Shown: positions 9,265 to 17,874 of the stretch, piece after piece
Numbering within the stretch: position 1 is the first letter of the stretch
How the letters are laid out: each line of letters starts with the position of its first letter
Assembly: GCF_018131185.1 (NCBI RefSeq)
Contig: NZ_JAFCJE010000011.1
Coordinates: 120,807 to 184,806, forward strand
From: Bradyrhizobium diazoefficiens
GTDB lineage: Bacteria; Pseudomonadota; Alphaproteobacteria; Rhizobiales; Xanthobacteraceae
Length of the DNA: 64,000 bases
Reading direction: 5' to 3'
Position numbers and translations under genes: made by a program
The notes under the pieces: generated by a model
Seen by the model: the letters and a program-made list of their open reading frames with translations, nothing else
What the model was told of the DNA's origin: nothing
Database searches by the model: none

Positions 9265-11502
9265 ATGGATCGGCCAGTACATTCAGACGACGCCCTGGCG
9301 AGGGCGGTGTCGAGCCTACGCCGTTCCCGGATCACCGAGGGCAGACCGTTTCCGCTCGGTGCCACCTGGGACGGCCTTGGCGTGAACTTCGCTCTGTTTT
9401 CGGCCCATGCCACCAAAGTCGAGCTCTGCCTGTTTGACGATAGCGGCGAGACCGAGCTGGAGCGGATCGAGCTCCCGGAATACACAGACGAAGTCTGGCA
9501 CGGCTATCTGCCCTCTGCCCGTCCCGGCACCGTCTACGGCTACCGCGTCCATGGCCCCTACGAACCAGATGCCGGACACCGCTTCAATCCCAACAAGCTC
9601 GTGCTCGATCCCTATGCCCGCCAGTTGATCGGCCAACTGCGCTGGGGGCCCGAGTTGTTCGGCTACGTCCTTGACCATGCTGACAAGGATCTGTCCTACG
9701 ACGAACGCGACAGCGCGCCTTTAATGCAGAAGTGTGCGGTCATCGATCCGGCCTTCACCTGGGGCGCAGCGCGCAAGCCGGAAGTACCGTGGGAACGGAC
9801 CATCGTCTACGAGATGCACGTCAAGGGTTTTACCCAGCTCCATCCGCTCGTCCCCGAGGCAGACCGCGGCACGTTCTCGGGGCTCGCGCACTTCGAAATC
9901 CCGGCCTATCTGCGCTCGCTCGGCATCACCAGCGCCGAGCTGTTGCCGATCCACGCCTTCGTCGACGACAGCTACCTGGTCGAGAAGGGCCTGCGCAACT
10001 ATTGGGGCTACAATTCCATCGCCTTCTTCGCACCGGAGCCGCGCTACCTCAAGACGCCGGCCGCGAACGAATTCAAGGCCATGGTCAACCAGTTTCATGC
10101 CCATGGCATCGAGGTCATCCTCGACGTCGTCTATAATCACACCGCGGAGGGAAACGAGCTCGGCCCGACGCTGTCGTTCAAGGGCATCGACAACGCCAGC
10201 TACTACCGCCTGCTGCCGGACAAGAAGCGCTACTACATCAACGACACCGGCACCGGAAACACGGTGAACCTCTCACACCAGCGCGTGCTCCAGTTGGTCG
10301 CCGATTCCCTGCGCTACTGGGCCACCGAGATGCGGGTCGATGGCTTCCGCTTCGACCTGGCAACCATCCTGGCGCGAGAGCCCTACGGCTTCGATGAAGG
10401 CGGTGGCTTCCTCGATGCGTGCCGCCAGGATCCCGTACTCTCCAGTGTGAAGCTGATCGCCGAGCCCTGGGACATCGGGCCGGGCGGCTATCAGGTCGGC
10501 CAGTTTCCGCCGGGATGGGCAGAGTGGAACGACAAGTTCAGGGATACCGCACGTTCCTTCTGGAAAGGCGATCCGGGCACGATCGCCGACTTTGCCAAAC
10601 GCATTTCCGGGTCGGGTGATCTCTTCAACAAGCGCGGCCGCCGGCCCTGGGCCAGCGTCAACTTCGTCACGGCCCATGACGGCTTCAATCTCAACGATCT
10701 CGTATCGTATAATGAGAAGCACAACGAGGCGAATGGCGAGGACAATCGCGACGGTCACAGCAACAACCATTCCTGGAACTGCGGTGCAGAGGGGCCGACC
10801 GACGACCCCGAGATCACGGTGCTGCGCGAGCGCCAAAAACGAAATCTGCTCGCGACGATGCTGCTCTCGCATGGCACGCCGATGCTGCTCGCCGGTGACG
10901 AATTCGGGCATACGCAGAAGGGCAACAACAATGCCTATGCGCAGGACAACGAGACCACCTGGCTGGACTGGATGGGCATCACCGCCAATGGTCGCAGCCT
11001 TCGCGAATTCGCGCGCAAGCTGATCGCCACACGCAAAGCCTTCCCCATTCTCTACCGCAGCCGCTTCCTGGTTGGCTCGCACAACGAAGAGCTCGACGTC
11101 AAGGACGTGGCCTGGCTGTCTCCATCCGGCGAGGAGATGACGACGGAGCAGTGGCAGGACGGCAACGCCAAATGCTTCGGCATGTTGCTCGACGGGCGAG
11201 CGCAAGAGACCGGAATCCGGCGCCGCGGCTCGGATGCCACCATGCTTCTGGTCTACAACGCGCACCACGACGTCGTGAACTTCACATTGCCCGCCGTCGC
11301 CGACGGTCTGAGTTGGCTGGGCCTGATCGACACCAACCGGCCGGACGAGCGGATGGCCGAGTTCGAGTTCGGGCACGCTTATGCCGTGACGGGGCGATCG
11401 CTGCTGGTGTTCGGGCTTGCCAACGACAATATCGCCACGCGCCGCTTACGCCAGGGTCTTGGCGCGCTGCTGGATATCGCTGACACACCTCTGTCCGGCT
11501 AG
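9265..11502 (+). CDS. glgX: Glycogen debranching enzyme GlgX
   Basis: A 745-residue GH13_11 isoamylase-type debranching enzyme, which hydrolyses alpha-1,6 branches of glycogen after phosphorylase trimming. It has an N-terminal CBM48 domain (FPLGATWDGLGVNFALFSAHA), then the catalytic barrel: VDGFRFDLATIL supplies the nucleophile Asp, LIAEPWDIGPGGYQVG the acid Glu, and VTAHDGF the stabilising Asp. GHTQKGNNNAYAQDNETTW is typical of GlgX/TreX. The ATG at 9265 follows a strong GGGGGAA ribosome site; a TTG 60 bp upstream is less likely. With treZ it suggests storage-glycogen mobilisation toward trehalose, though treY is missing here. Confidence 0.94.
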   Translation: MDRPVHSDDALARAVSSLRRSRITEGRPFPLGATWDGLGVNFALFSAHATKVELCLFDDSGETELERIELPEYTDEVWHGYLPSARPGTVYGYRVHGPYEPDAGHRFNPNKLVLDPYARQLIGQLRWGPELFGYVLDHADKDLSYDERDSAPLMQKCAVIDPAFTWGAARKPEVPWERTIVYEMHVKGFTQLHPLVPEADRGTFSGLAHFEIPAYLRSLGITSAELLPIHAFVDDSYLVEKGLRNYWGYNSIAFFAPEPRYLKTPAANEFKAMVNQFHAHGIEVILDVVYNHTAEGNELGPTLSFKGIDNASYYRLLPDKKRYYINDTGTGNTVNLSHQRVLQLVADSLRYWATEMRVDGFRFDLATILAREPYGFDEGGGFLDACRQDPVLSSVKLIAEPWDIGPGGYQVGQFPPGWAEWNDKFRDTARSFWKGDPGTIADFAKRISGSGDLFNKRGRRPWASVNFVTAHDGFNLNDLVSYNEKHNEANGEDNRDGHSNNHSWNCGAEGPTDDPEITVLRERQKRNLLATMLLSHGTPMLLAGDEFGHTQKGNNNAYAQDNETTWLDWMGITANGRSLREFARKLIATRKAFPILYRSRFLVGSHNEELDVKDVAWLSPSGEEMTTEQWQDGNAKCFGMLLDGRAQETGIRRRGSDATMLLVYNAHHDVVNFTLPAVADGLSWLGLIDTNRPDERMAEFEFGHAYAVTGRSLLVFGLANDNIATRRLRQGLGALLDIADTPLSG

Positions 11503-11570
11503 ATCAACGGTCTCGGTTGCAGTCAGGGCCTACGCTGTTTCGATGAGCGCCCACACGTGGCCGCTCCAGG

Positions 11571-12371
11571 TCAAGCGTCCATTATCTTTTTCATAGTGGC
11601 TCTTTGCATTGATCGCGGCGTCAGGCGATTTGAAAAGGCAGCCATGTTGTTCGCCAGGCCCGGGATCACCATGGCCTTTCCTTGCATGAGCGCCCGAATA
11701 CCCGTCTCGGCGACCGGACGCGGCTTCATGGTGAGGAGGCGCAGCAAGCCCGAGGCGGTTGCGCCGGCAGCAGCATCGAAACCCGTCGCGGTGTGCCCAG
11801 GGCAGAGACTGGTGACGACCACGCCGTGCGGGCGGAGTTCGTGATGCAGGGCCTCGCCAAAAGCGAGTACATAAGCCTTGGTTGCTGCATAGGCTGCGTA
11901 ACTGGGAACGGCCTGAAAGCCGAGAAGGCTGGCGATGAGAAGAATATGGCCGGATCGCCGCTTGGCCATGTCCCGGCCGAACAGATAGGTCAGCTCCGTG
12001 ACGGTCGTGATGTTGAGCTGGATCATGTCTGCGGTGCGCTCGATTGACGTGTCCAAAAAATCGCCGTGCAAACCGTATCCGGCATTGTTCAGCAAGATGT
12101 CGATCGCCACCGACTTCGCGTCGAGATTGCTTTTGAGGCGGCTAGCCGCGCCCGGCGCCGCAAGGTCGATCGCCTCGACCAGCACATCCACCCCGTATTT
12201 GCGGCGGAGATCGGAGGCAAGCTTTTCCATGGGAACCTGCCGTCGGGCCGCCAAGACGAGATTGACCTTCTGCGCCGCCAGCAGATCTGCGAATTCAAGG
12301 CCGAAGCCGCTTGAGGCCCCCGTGATCAGAGCCCATTTTCCGGCGAAGCTGTTCATTGCTTCATTCGACAT
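11571..12371 (-). CDS. Classical short-chain dehydrogenase/reductase
   Basis: A 266-residue classical SDR. It has the cofactor motif TGASSGFG, NNAGYG, a serine in LIASLLG and the catalytic Y-A-A-T-K. It resembles DltE-like / SDR family oxidoreductases annotated as acting on lipids or small carbonyls. The substrate is unknown. It follows the TetR gene by 68 bp on the same strand and is likely autoregulated with it. The start at 12371 was taken because the cofactor domain begins shortly afterwards; ATG at 12356 is an alternative. Confidence 0.85.
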   Translation of the reverse strand: MSNEAMNSFAGKWALITGASSGFGLEFADLLAAQKVNLVLAARRQVPMEKLASDLRRKYGVDVLVEAIDLAAPGAASRLKSNLDAKSVAIDILLNNAGYGLHGDFLDTSIERTADMIQLNITTVTELTYLFGRDMAKRRSGHILLIASLLGFQAVPSYAAYAATKAYVLAFGEALHHELRPHGVVVTSLCPGHTATGFDAAAGATASGLLRLLTMKPRPVAETGIRALMQGKAMVIPGLANNMAAFSNRLTPRSMQRATMKKIMDA

Positions 12372-12439
12372 CGTTCTCGTCCTCATCTATTTGAAATGGA
12401 GCTCGGGCACATTCTCAATCAGAATGCCGGCCCATCCTT

Positions 12440-13018
12440 TCAAGCGGCAGCGGCGTCTCGAACCTGTTTCGCCGCGGCGTCCAGAACGGCCTGAGCCAGA
12501 TCAGGATCGTTGATCGTGCGCGATAGCGTCACCGCGCCGACCATCGTCGCGAGAATGGCCATGGCCTTGCTGCGGGAGGCCTCGTCGCCAGTTCCGCCGA
12601 GAAAGCGATCGAGCACGTCGAGATGCGCTTTGATTCCTGCTTCGAATTCCGCCTTCACCTCGGGGCCCTGTCGGGCGGCATCCGAGCCGAGTGCCACGAT
12701 CGGGCAGCCGTCCATCTTCTCTCCGCGATGATCGCCGCTGAGGTAAAACCCGATCACTGCGCCGAGTGGATCGTCAGGATGTGCCGCGGCCGCGTCCGAC
12801 CATCGGCCGGATGCGCTTTCCAATGCGCGCCTGGACGCCTCCACCGCCAGATCCTCTTTTGATGCGAACTGCTTGTAGAAGGCGCCTTGGGTCAGCCCGG
12901 CCCCCTTCATCAGATCCTTGAGGCCGATGCCATCAAAGCCGCGCTCCCTGAAAAGGCGGCTGGCCACATTGATCACGGTTTGGCGGTTCTCAGCCGCCTG
13001 TGTGCGACTCACTCGCAT
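12440..13018 (-). CDS. TetR/AcrR-family repressor
   Basis: A 192-residue TetR protein. The N-terminal helix-turn-helix (NRQTVINVASRLFRERGFDG, then LKDLMKGAGLTQGAFYKQF) is well conserved, and the C-terminal ligand domain resembles the TetR_C_33-type proteins often found beside SDR and efflux genes. It lies divergent from an RND efflux pair, with at least three related dyad-like operator copies in the 200-bp gap, so it most likely represses both its own SDR operon and the pump. The inducer is unknown. Confidence 0.9.
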   Translation of the reverse strand: MRVSRTQAAENRQTVINVASRLFRERGFDGIGLKDLMKGAGLTQGAFYKQFASKEDLAVEASRRALESASGRWSDAAAAHPDDPLGAVIGFYLSGDHRGEKMDGCPIVALGSDAARQGPEVKAEFEAGIKAHLDVLDRFLGGTGDEASRSKAMAILATMVGAVTLSRTINDPDLAQAVLDAAAKQVRDAAAA

Positions 13019-13033
13019 CGTGGATCTCCATTT

Positions 13034-13053
13034 GGATTTCGTACGACCTCTAT
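13034..13053 (-). promoter_or_regulatory. Operator copy 1 (TetR, near its own start)
   Basis: GGATTTCGTACGACCTCTAT, 16 bp upstream of the tetR start codon. Its reverse complement matches copy 3 at 13183-13202 in 17 of 20 positions, and both are partly palindromic around TACGA. A likely autoregulatory site. Confidence 0.6.
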
Positions 13054-13061
13054 ATCCAATT

Positions 13062-13080
13062 TAGAGTTCATTTGCAATCT
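13062..13080 (+). promoter_or_regulatory. Operator copy 2 (middle)
   Basis: TAGAGTTCATTTGCAATCT, which matches copy 3 in 16 of 19 positions and has the same orientation. It lies 9 bp from copy 1 in the tetR promoter region. Confidence 0.5.
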
Positions 13081-13182
13081 ATCAATCCAAATCCAGGTGT
13101 CTAAACACCGATATCCGGCACCAGGGATCACGCTGCCGTTATCGCTTGAACTTTTAGATTGTGATCGAAATCTAACTTAGAT

Positions 13183-13202
13183 ATAGAGTTCGTATGAAAT
13201 CT
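13183..13202 (+). promoter_or_regulatory. Operator copy 3 (efflux operon side)
   Basis: ATAGAGTTCGTATGAAATCT, ending 21 bp before the membrane-fusion gene start at 13224. It is an inverted near-copy of copy 1. A fourth, weaker relative (13 of 20) may lie at 13155-13174. The arrangement fits repression of the efflux operon by the adjacent TetR. Confidence 0.6.
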
Positions 13203-13223
13203 AATTCTCGAAAGGAGACGGTC

Positions 13224-14327
13224 ATGAAAAGGGGTCTTGCGGTGCTCGCGGGTATTCTGGTCCCAGCTGGGGTGGCAACCTTCATTGCTCTCGCGATTCC
13301 CTCCCATGAAGCCTCCGCGGTCGTTGACTCCAGGCAGGAGGCCCCGATGGTCCGTCTCGTCACGGCCGCGCGGGTCAGCGGATCCGAACGAGGGTTTACC
13401 GGCACGATCGGCGCGCGCGTGGAGAGCAATCTCGGTTTTCGCGTCGCCGGTAAGATCGTCGAACGGCTCGTGAATGTCGGTGAGCAGGTCAAATCCGGGC
13501 AGCCCTTGATGCGGATCGACGAAACCGACCTGCGCCTCGCGGTCACAGCGAAGCGCAATGCGGTCGCCGCGGCGCGTGCAGTTGTCGTTCAGACCGACGC
13601 CGACGAGCGGCGCTACGCCAACTTGGTGAGCGACGGATGGACTTCGAAGCAGCGCTACGAACAGGCGAAGGCCGCATCGGACACCGCCAAAGCGCAGCTT
13701 GCCGCGGCGGAAGCCGACGCAGAGGTTGCGGAGAACCAGGCGACCTATTCGGTCCTGGTGGCGGATGCGAACGGAACGGTCACCCAGACGCTTGGCGAGC
13801 CGGGGCAAGTCGTCGCCGCCGGCCAGGCGGTGGTTCGGCTGGCACAGTCCGGTCCTCGCGAAGCTGTGGTCGCGCTTCCCGAAACGATCCGGCCGGCGAT
13901 TGGTTCGCTTGCCGATGCAAGCCTCTATGGGAGCGACGGGCGCCGCCACACCGCGCATCTGCGCCAGTTGTCGGATTCCGCAGATCCCCAGACCCGCACC
14001 TATGAGGCCCGCTACGTGCTCGATGGTGAGGCCGCGGCGGCACCGCTCGGCGCAACGGTCACTATTCGGCTTGCAAGCCAGGATCATCAGCCGGAGGTTC
14101 AGGTGCCGCTAGGAGCCGTGCTCGATGACGGCCGAACGACCGGCGTTTGGGTCTTCGACAGCGCGACCTCAACCGTGCGCCTGCAGCCCGTCAAGCTTCT
14201 GCGTGTGACCAGCGAAACGGCCGTTATCTCCGGATCGAAGTCCGGTGACCAGATTGTTTCCCTCGGCGCACATCTTCTGCACGAGGGCGCCCGCGTCAGG
14301 ACCGCGCCGGAAAACAGGAGCAACTGA
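13224..14327 (+). CDS. RND efflux periplasmic adaptor (membrane-fusion protein)
   Basis: A 367-residue HlyD/AcrA-type adaptor. An N-terminal hydrophobic segment (about residues 5-25) anchors or exports it; barrel-sandwich halves are visible as VESNLGFRVAGKIVERLVNVGEQVKSGQPLMRID and later VLVADANGTVTQTLGEPGQVV, flanking an alpha-hairpin rich in Ala, Gln and Glu. It links the inner-membrane pump to an outer-membrane channel. ATG at 13224 has AAAGGAG upstream at good spacing; an ATG at 13194 is less likely because it lies inside operator copy 3. Its stop and the pump's ATG overlap by one base. Confidence 0.92.
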   Translation: MKRGLAVLAGILVPAGVATFIALAIPSHEASAVVDSRQEAPMVRLVTAARVSGSERGFTGTIGARVESNLGFRVAGKIVERLVNVGEQVKSGQPLMRIDETDLRLAVTAKRNAVAAARAVVVQTDADERRYANLVSDGWTSKQRYEQAKAASDTAKAQLAAAEADAEVAENQATYSVLVADANGTVTQTLGEPGQVVAAGQAVVRLAQSGPREAVVALPETIRPAIGSLADASLYGSDGRRHTAHLRQLSDSADPQTRTYEARYVLDGEAAAAPLGATVTIRLASQDHQPEVQVPLGAVLDDGRTTGVWVFDSATSTVRLQPVKLLRVTSETAVISGSKSGDQIVSLGAHLLHEGARVRTAPENRSN

Positions 14328-17300
14328 TGAGCTTCAATCTCTCCGCCCGCGCCGTTCGCGAACGCGCCGTCACCCTGTTCTTCATCCTCTTGCTGGCAGC
14401 CGCCGGCGCCTATGCCTTCTTCATGCTCGGGCGGGCCGAGGATCCGTCCTTCACCATCAAGACCCTGACGGTCACGACGGTCTGGCCGGGCGCGACGGCA
14501 CGCGAGATGCAGGATCAGGTCGCCGAGCCCCTGGAGAAGCGAATTCAGGAACTGACCTGGTATGACCGGGTGGAGACGACGACGCGGCCCGGCTATGCCT
14601 ACATGACGGTGACGCTGAAGGACAGCACGCCGCCATCGAGCGTGCAGGAAGAGTTCTATCAAGCCCGCAAGAAGCTGGGAGATGAAGCCCGCAAGCTGCC
14701 CTCCGGCGTGCTCGGCCCCTTCGTCAACGACGAATATTCGGACGTTAGCTTCGCCCTTTACGCGCTCAAAGCCAAGGGCATGCCGATGCGCGAGCTCGCC
14801 AGGCAAGCCGAGACCATCCGTCAGGACCTCCTGCACGTGCCCGGCGTCAAGAAAATCAACATCCTCGGCGAGCGTCCCGAACAGATCTTCGTCGAGTTTT
14901 CCTATGCCAAGCTGGCAACCCTCGGCGTATCAGCAACGGATATCGTTGCCGCTTTGCAGCGGCAGAACACGTTGACACCAGCAGGCTCCATCGACACCAA
15001 GGGGCCGCAGGTCTTCATCAGGGTCGATGGCGCTTACGACAGCGTCCAGGCGATTGCCGACACGCCGATTGTCGCGGCCGGGCGGACGCTGAAGCTTTCC
15101 GACATTGCCGAGGTCCGACGCGGCTACGAGGATCCGCCCACCTACATCATCAGGCACCAGGGTGAGCCCACCATCATGCTCGCAGCGGTGATGCAGGAGG
15201 GCTGGAATGGTCTGGCGCTCGGCAAGGCGCTGGAGGAGCGATCCGCAGCCATCGCCGGGACACTGCCGCTCGGGATGACCCTGGCCAAGGTCAGCGATCA
15301 GGCCGTCAACATCACCTCGGCGGTCGACGAATTCATGATGAAATTTGCGATGGCGCTCGGCGTGGTGCTGCTGGTGAGCCTGCTGAGCCTCGGCTGGCGT
15401 GTCGGCATCGTCGTGGCGGCGGCAGTGCCCCTGACGCTCGCCGTCGTGTTCCTCATCATGCTGGAAACCGGCCGGTTCTTCGACCGCATCACGCTCGGCG
15501 CCCTCATCCTGGCGCTCGGTCTCCTCGTTGACGACGCCATCATCGCGATCGAGGTCATGGTGGTGAAAATGGAAGAGGGCATGGACCGCATCTCGGCGGC
15601 GGCCTATGCGTGGAGCCACACCGCGGCGCCGATGCTGTCCGGAACGCTCGTAACGATCGCAGGCTTCCTGCCGGTGGGTTTTGCGCGCTCGACGGCCGGC
15701 GAATACGCCGGAAACATCTTCTGGGTCGTGGGGTTCGCCCTCATCGTCTCCTGGATCGTCGCGGTGATCTTCACCCCGTATCTTGGCGTCAAGATGCTGC
15801 CGGCGATCAAGCCGGTCGAGGGCGGCCACCATGCAATTTACGGCACGCCCAACTATCGGCGCCTGCGCGGCCTCATCACCCTCGCCGTCCGCCACAAATT
15901 CCTGACCTGCAGCATCGTCGCCGTCGCCTTCGCACTTTCCATCGTCGGCATGAGTGGCGTCAAGCAGCAGTTCTTCCCGACCTCGGATCGCCCGGAAGTG
16001 CTGGTGGAGGTTCGCCTGCCGGAAGGCACCAGCATCGAGACGACGACGGCCACCGTCGAGAAGCTCGAGCATTGGTTGCACGATCAACCCGAGGCCAAGA
16101 TCGTCACGAGCTATGTCGGTCAGGGTGCGCCCCGCTTCTTCTTCGCGATGGCGCCCGAGCTGCCCGATCCGGCCTTCGCAAAGATCGTCGTCCTGACGCC
16201 TGACGCAGAGGCGCGCGAGACTTTGAAGCACCGGCTCCGACAGACCCTGTCACAGGGCCTCGCACCCGAGGCCAATGTGCGCGTCACCCAACTCGTGTTC
16301 GGACCTTACACGCCCTTCCCGGTGGAGTTCCGGATCATGGGACCGGATCCCGCTCAATTGTATGCCATCTCTCAGAAGGCTCTCGAAGTCATGCGTGGCG
16401 TTTATGACGCACGGCAGGCAAATCGGGATTGGGGCGATCGCACGCCCGTGCTCCGCTTCATCCCGGATCAGGATCGGCTGAACCTGATCGGCCTTTCGCC
16501 GGCCGAGGTCGGCCGTCAACTCCAGTTCCTGCTCACCGGCATCGCCGTGACACAGGTTCGCGAGGATATCCGCAATGTCCCCATCGTGGCGCGTAGCGCC
16601 GGCGGCGAACGGCTGGATCCGTCGCGTCTGGCGGATTTCTCATTGATGAGCAGGGACGGCCGCGCGATTCCGCTCGACCAGGTCGGCCATTCCGAAATCC
16701 GGCTCGAAGAGCCGATCATGAAGCGGCGCGATCGCACGCCGGTCGTCACAATTCGTTCTGATATCAATGAGGCGACCCAACCTCCGGAGGTCTCCAAGGA
16801 AATCAGGACGGCCCTCCAGCCCCTGATCGCCTCCCTTCCCGCCGGGTATCGTATCGAGCTGGGCGGATCGATCGAGGAGGCAACCAAGGCCAACGACGCG
16901 CTCGCGACGATCTTTCCGGCCATGATTGCCGCCATGCTGATCGTCATCATGCTGCAGGTGCGATCCTTCTCGATGATGGCCATGGTTGTTCTGACGGGAC
17001 CGCTCGGCCTCGTCGGCGTCGTGCCGGCACTGCTCCTCTTCAACCAGCCGTTCGGATTCAACGCGATCCTGGGCCTGATCGGACTGGCCGGCATCCTGAT
17101 GCGCAACACTCTGATCCTGACCGAACAGATCAAGGAAAACCTTGTCGCCGGACTTGACGACTATCACGCCGTCATCGAGGCCACCGTGCAACGCACCAGG
17201 CCCGTGATCCTCACGGCGCTTGCTGCGGTGCTGGCCTTCATCCCGCTCACGCACTCCGTCTTCTGGGGATCGATGGCTTACACGCTGATCGGCGGCACCG

Positions 17301-17437
17301 CAGTCGGAACGGTGCTGATCCTGCTGTTCCTCCCGGCGCTCTATGCCGCGTGGTTCCGAGTCAAGCCGACCGCTGACGGGACGCATGCGGGAACGACGGA
17401 AGAGGCGCATGCACAACCGGCAATGGCTGCCGAATAG
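14327..17437 (+). CDS. RND-family efflux permease
   Basis: A 1036-residue inner-membrane proton-driven pump of the AcrB/HAE family, in the subgroup often paired with a single adaptor. Twelve transmembrane segments are expected. Visible are the first helix (VTLFFILLLAAAGAYAFFML), the central charged pair in LILALGLLVDDAIIAIEV of TM4, and the repeat in the C-terminal half (FNAILGLIGLAGILMRNTLIL). Two large periplasmic porter loops lie after TM1 and TM7. No outer-membrane factor gene follows, so the pump probably borrows a TolC-type channel. Translation is coupled to the adaptor through a TGATG junction. Confidence 0.93.
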   Translation: MSFNLSARAVRERAVTLFFILLLAAAGAYAFFMLGRAEDPSFTIKTLTVTTVWPGATAREMQDQVAEPLEKRIQELTWYDRVETTTRPGYAYMTVTLKDSTPPSSVQEEFYQARKKLGDEARKLPSGVLGPFVNDEYSDVSFALYALKAKGMPMRELARQAETIRQDLLHVPGVKKINILGERPEQIFVEFSYAKLATLGVSATDIVAALQRQNTLTPAGSIDTKGPQVFIRVDGAYDSVQAIADTPIVAAGRTLKLSDIAEVRRGYEDPPTYIIRHQGEPTIMLAAVMQEGWNGLALGKALEERSAAIAGTLPLGMTLAKVSDQAVNITSAVDEFMMKFAMALGVVLLVSLLSLGWRVGIVVAAAVPLTLAVVFLIMLETGRFFDRITLGALILALGLLVDDAIIAIEVMVVKMEEGMDRISAAAYAWSHTAAPMLSGTLVTIAGFLPVGFARSTAGEYAGNIFWVVGFALIVSWIVAVIFTPYLGVKMLPAIKPVEGGHHAIYGTPNYRRLRGLITLAVRHKFLTCSIVAVAFALSIVGMSGVKQQFFPTSDRPEVLVEVRLPEGTSIETTTATVEKLEHWLHDQPEAKIVTSYVGQGAPRFFFAMAPELPDPAFAKIVVLTPDAEARETLKHRLRQTLSQGLAPEANVRVTQLVFGPYTPFPVEFRIMGPDPAQLYAISQKALEVMRGVYDARQANRDWGDRTPVLRFIPDQDRLNLIGLSPAEVGRQLQFLLTGIAVTQVREDIRNVPIVARSAGGERLDPSRLADFSLMSRDGRAIPLDQVGHSEIRLEEPIMKRRDRTPVVTIRSDINEATQPPEVSKEIRTALQPLIASLPAGYRIELGGSIEEATKANDALATIFPAMIAAMLIVIMLQVRSFSMMAMVVLTGPLGLVGVVPALLLFNQPFGFNAILGLIGLAGILMRNTLILTEQIKENLVAGLDDYHAVIEATVQRTRPVILTALAAVLAFIPLTHSVFWGSMAYTLIGGTAVGTVLILLFLPALYAAWFRVKPTADGTHAGTTEEAHAQPAMAAE

Positions 17438-17707
17438 ATGACGGCTCGAGCGCAGGAGACCATATTGAGCAAGCTCTTCACTCTCCTCTCGATTGTCTTC
17501 GCCGGCTTGGCTGGCGCAGACTACTTGAGCGTTGCACCGGCGGCTTCAACAAACGCCTACGGATACTGTCTTCAAGACCATTCCTCCGACACGCCGAAAT
17601 GCAGCTTCGATACACTCGAGCAGTGCATCATCCTCATTTCCGGTCGCGGTGGGAGCTGCGCTCGCCACCCGTGGCCATCCGAGGGATCCGCCATGGCGGC
17701 GGACTGA
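17438..17707 (+). CDS. DUF3551-like small secreted cysteine protein
   Basis: An 89-residue protein. A hydrophobic N-terminal segment (LSKLFTLLSIVFAGLAGADY) looks like a signal peptide, and the mature part has the Y-C-L-Q, P-K-C-S-F-D-T-L-E-Q-C and G-R-G-G-S-C pattern of DUF3551, a family common in Bradyrhizobium. Four cysteines in the mature region could form disulfides in the periplasm. The ATG follows the pump stop codon directly; a TTG at 17465 is an alternative start that would begin nearer the signal peptide. Function unknown. Position suggests co-transcription with the efflux operon. Confidence 0.7.
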   Translation: MTARAQETILSKLFTLLSIVFAGLAGADYLSVAPAASTNAYGYCLQDHSSDTPKCSFDTLEQCIILISGRGGSCARHPWPSEGSAMAAD

Positions 17708-17734
17708 ACCAAAGGCTGTCCGCCATATTTTGGT

Positions 17735-17768
17735 CGAGCCGGGCTTCGCCGAGGCGGAGCTCGGCTCG
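17735..17768. terminator. Hairpin after the efflux operon
   Basis: Seven-base arms CGAGCCG and CGGCTCG enclose a GC-rich loop that can itself pair. It lies 28 bp past the DUF3551-like stop. No T-run follows, so it is a weak terminator candidate or an RNA-stability element. Confidence 0.35.
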
Positions 17769-17821
17769 CAACCACATGACTGGCCTCGATCCGGCGCCAG
17801 AAAAGATGGCCGTTGCGCCCA

Positions 17822-17846
17822 GTCACTATTAATACTAAAGTGACTT
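17822..17846 (+). promoter_or_regulatory. Shared operator, copy A (alcohol dehydrogenase)
   Basis: The dyad GTCACT-N11-AGTGAC with a perfect six-base inverted arm lies 29 bp upstream of the iron-type alcohol dehydrogenase start. The 25-bp stretch matches the site before the molybdenum hydroxylase genes (32773-32797) at 22 of 25 positions. The likely binder is the HxlR protein encoded at 32190-32681. Confidence 0.7.
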
Positions 17847-17874
17847 ACATCAACAAACAATCCAGGGGAAACGA

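Noticed and set aside
14930..16231. A 433-codon minus-strand frame inside the RND pump
   Set aside because: The pump frame is intact and conserved; the opposite frame is rich in Asp, His and Arg as expected for a shadow.
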